This document shows positions 62,564 through 64,000 of a DNA stretch of 64,000 bases, in pieces. Positions within the stretch are counted from its first letter, which is position 1. The number at the start of each line of letters is the position of its first letter. Position numbers and translations under genes: made by a program. Below the pieces are notes generated by a model. The model saw nothing but the letters and a program-made list of their open reading frames with translations. It ran no database searches and was not told the DNA's origin. The stretch comes from Tridacna crocea (lineage: Eukaryota; Mollusca; Bivalvia; Cardiida; Cardiidae). The stretch covers positions 31,717,462-31,781,461 of the forward strand of contig OX031062.1 of NCBI GenBank assembly GCA_943736015.1, written 5' to 3'.

Positions 62564-62698
62564 CTGTAACATGCAAATAGAGGCATTCGGACATTTGCGT
62601 AAAGTGTCGATGCAGGCTAAATCGAGACTTTTTAATAATTTCTTTCATGTAATTTCTGTTTAATGAAAATCAATTATTGGACATAATTGATTGTAGTC

Positions 62699-62969
62699 TT
62701 AACCCATTACAAAAGGACAACATTTTAGACTAGTCCAAATTGAAAGCATTTGCAGACGCAAAATAACAGTGACTGAAAATTTGAAATTTCTTTTGTGAAG
62801 GGTAGAAAACATTGTGGGAAAAGGAGAAAATGCTGGTTACCAGCATTTTCTCCTTTTCCCACAATGTTTTCTAAAGGCTTCTTTCTGATAACCAGCATTT
62901 TCTCCTTTTCCCACAATGTTTTCTACAGGCTTCTTTCTCAAAAGTAGGGATTTTGTTGTAAAGGGTTAA
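62699..62969 (-). repeat. PAL1 copy with a duplicated right half-core
   Basis: After a complete core, a second GATAACCAGCATTTTCTCC...CCCACAATGTTTTCT follows at 62887, starting at the palindrome centre. Confidence 0.85.
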
Positions 62970-62974
62970 AGGGT

Positions 62975-63020
62975 TGTCTTTGATCAGCTTGTGCATATTG
63001 TGCAGGCTGATCCAAATGAC
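62975..63020. repeat. GCAGGCTGATC hairpin repeat
   Basis: TTTGATCAGCTTGTGCATA with TTGTGCAGGCTGATCCAAA. Confidence 0.6.
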
Positions 63021-63094
63021 TCTTTACACAAAATGTTCGAATGCACTTTCCATGAGTTGCAAGCCATATGTGAATCATGTTCTCGGACAGGTGG

Positions 63095-63310
63095 TTAAAC
63101 TCTTACCGAAAGAAGAATTTTAATACCGGTACAAGTTGAAAGCATTTAAATGTTAATCAAAGCATTAAATTTGTCTCTGAAAGGTTTAGGAAACATTGTG
63201 GAAAAAGAAGAAAAAAACTGGTTATCAGAATTTTCTTTTTTTCTCTTAATGTTTCAAAGGGTCTATAGCTCAAGGTTGTTAAAACTCAGAATTGGGTGGC
63301 AACTGGTTAA
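63095..63310 (-). repeat. Diverged PAL1 copy
   Basis: Right half TTATCAGAATTTTCTTTTTT and TCTTAATGTTTCAAAGGGTC, shared with the next copy. Confidence 0.75.
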
Positions 63311-63535
63311 CTCTTTACCAAACGACAAAATTCTAGACTGGTCCCAAATTGAAAGCATTTGCAGACGACAAGATAAAAGTGACTGAAAATTTGAATTTTG
63401 TTTTGTGAAGGATAGAAAACATTGCGGGAAAAGGAGAAAATGCTGGTTATTAGAATGTTCTTTTTTTCTCTTAATGTTTCAAAGGGTCTTTTTCTCAAGG
63501 TTGTTAAAACTTGCAATTAGGTGGCAACTGGTTAA
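63307..63535 (-). repeat. PAL1 copy, chimeric
   Basis: Left half close to consensus; the right half carries the same unusual TCTTAATGTTTCAAAGGGTC and GGTGGCAACTGGTTAA as the preceding copy. Confidence 0.8.
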
Positions 63536-63549
63536 AGACTCTGCATAAA

Positions 63550-63670
63550 GTATAAAGCAAGGTCAACCTGCACAGTCCACACAGGCTAGCCTAGATCAAA
63601 ACCTTTTTTCTATTGGTATTTATAAAGATTCTGCATTTCAAGGACCTTTCCACTTCATGATTCAGTCAGT
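63550..63670. repeat. GCAGGCT hairpin-type repeat
   Basis: AAGGTCAACCTGCACAG with CACAGGCTAGCCTAG and CTTCATGATTCAGTCAG, matching 48620-48725. The remaining 63671-64000 has nothing recognised. Confidence 0.6.
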
Positions 63671-64000
63671 TCTTAGGTACAAAGGATCCATATCAGGCAA
63701 CAACTTCCTTGGTATAATGTATTGAAATCATGCCTCAAACCTTTTCCCAAAGCAGCATTCATGCATATATTTAAAAAATGAGCGATTCAACACATCCTTC
63801 AGTAACTCATTCTTTTCAAAAAAAGTATTTCTCAAACCCTATACTGTTCCAGCATTATTTTACAATTCATGCACCCACTATATAAGGAGCAACCCAAAAC
63901 AGACACTACATACAAATAAACAGTCTCAGGTTAGAGCTTTATGCCCCTGTTATCAGTTTGTTTGCCCCATGCGCAGAATTACAACTCAATTAACTCTTTC

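Noticed and set aside
19102..62563. Naming the gene as trichohyalin-like, limbin-like or another coiled-coil family
   Set aside because: Similarity in composition alone is not homology, and I see no diagnostic domain.

Overview
This is a window of animal nuclear DNA, not bacterial or viral. It is AT-rich, its only convincing gene is cut into many small exons with GT...AG introns, and nearly everything else is non-autonomous mobile DNA. The repeats (tRNA-derived SINEs, hairpin MITEs, and elements carrying ~160-bp tandem repeats between ends such as GAGGGCCAAGATGGCCC and GCTCAGGTGAGCTAA) resemble what is common in bivalve molluscs, so a bivalve is my best guess; the species cannot be fixed from sequence alone.

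Gene. One gene runs right to left on the minus strand from beyond position 62,563 down to about 19,100. I reconstructed 32 exons. Every junction keeps frame, and together they total 5,052 bases, or 1,683 residues plus a stop. The 5' part (start codon and promoter) lies to the right of the window. The protein is very rich in E, K, R, Q and L and is predicted to be a long coiled coil. It is built from an internally repeated block of about 390-470 residues (about eight exons) present four times, starting near residues 77, 467, 878 and 1349, the last copy shortened. Each block opens with a segment ending in a motif like ALEEKYDAMKDKL and, in the first three, closes with one like LLxxLQExQxxEAQ. 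I do not recognise the family and give no symbol.

Intergenic part. Positions 1 to about 18,900 hold no gene I can support: only mobile elements and their fragments, many nested inside one another.

Mobile DNA. Three related short families (called here PAL1, PAL2 and PAL3) supply roughly 100 copies, both in the introns and in the intergenic part. Each is about 220-235 bp, lies between TTAA tetranucleotides, begins C(C/T)C...TTACC or similar, and has a central near-perfect palindrome (GCTGGTTACCAGC in PAL1, GCTCGTGACGAGC in PAL2, GCTCGTTACGAGC in PAL3). The ends suggest mobilisation by a piggyBac-type transposase. Copies often abut, sharing one TTAA. Other elements sit inside PAL1 copies and so reveal their exact ends: a Helentron-like tandem-repeat element (2009-3701), a 1.75-kb inverted-repeat element duplicating CTAG (4361-6109), a Mutator-like element with a 9-bp target duplication (19402-19936) and a palindromic element (60429-60595). 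Further families are tRNA-derived SINEs, a TATACCCC-ended tandem-repeat element (14374-16042), a mariner-like MITE (59522-59772) and several small hairpin families.

Layout: 1-18,900 intergenic repeats; 18,960-19,272 3' end of the gene; 19,273-62,563 exons with repeat-filled introns, including two large tandem-repeat elements at 43,730-45,376 and 51,537-53,174; 62,564-64,000 intronic or upstream repeats.
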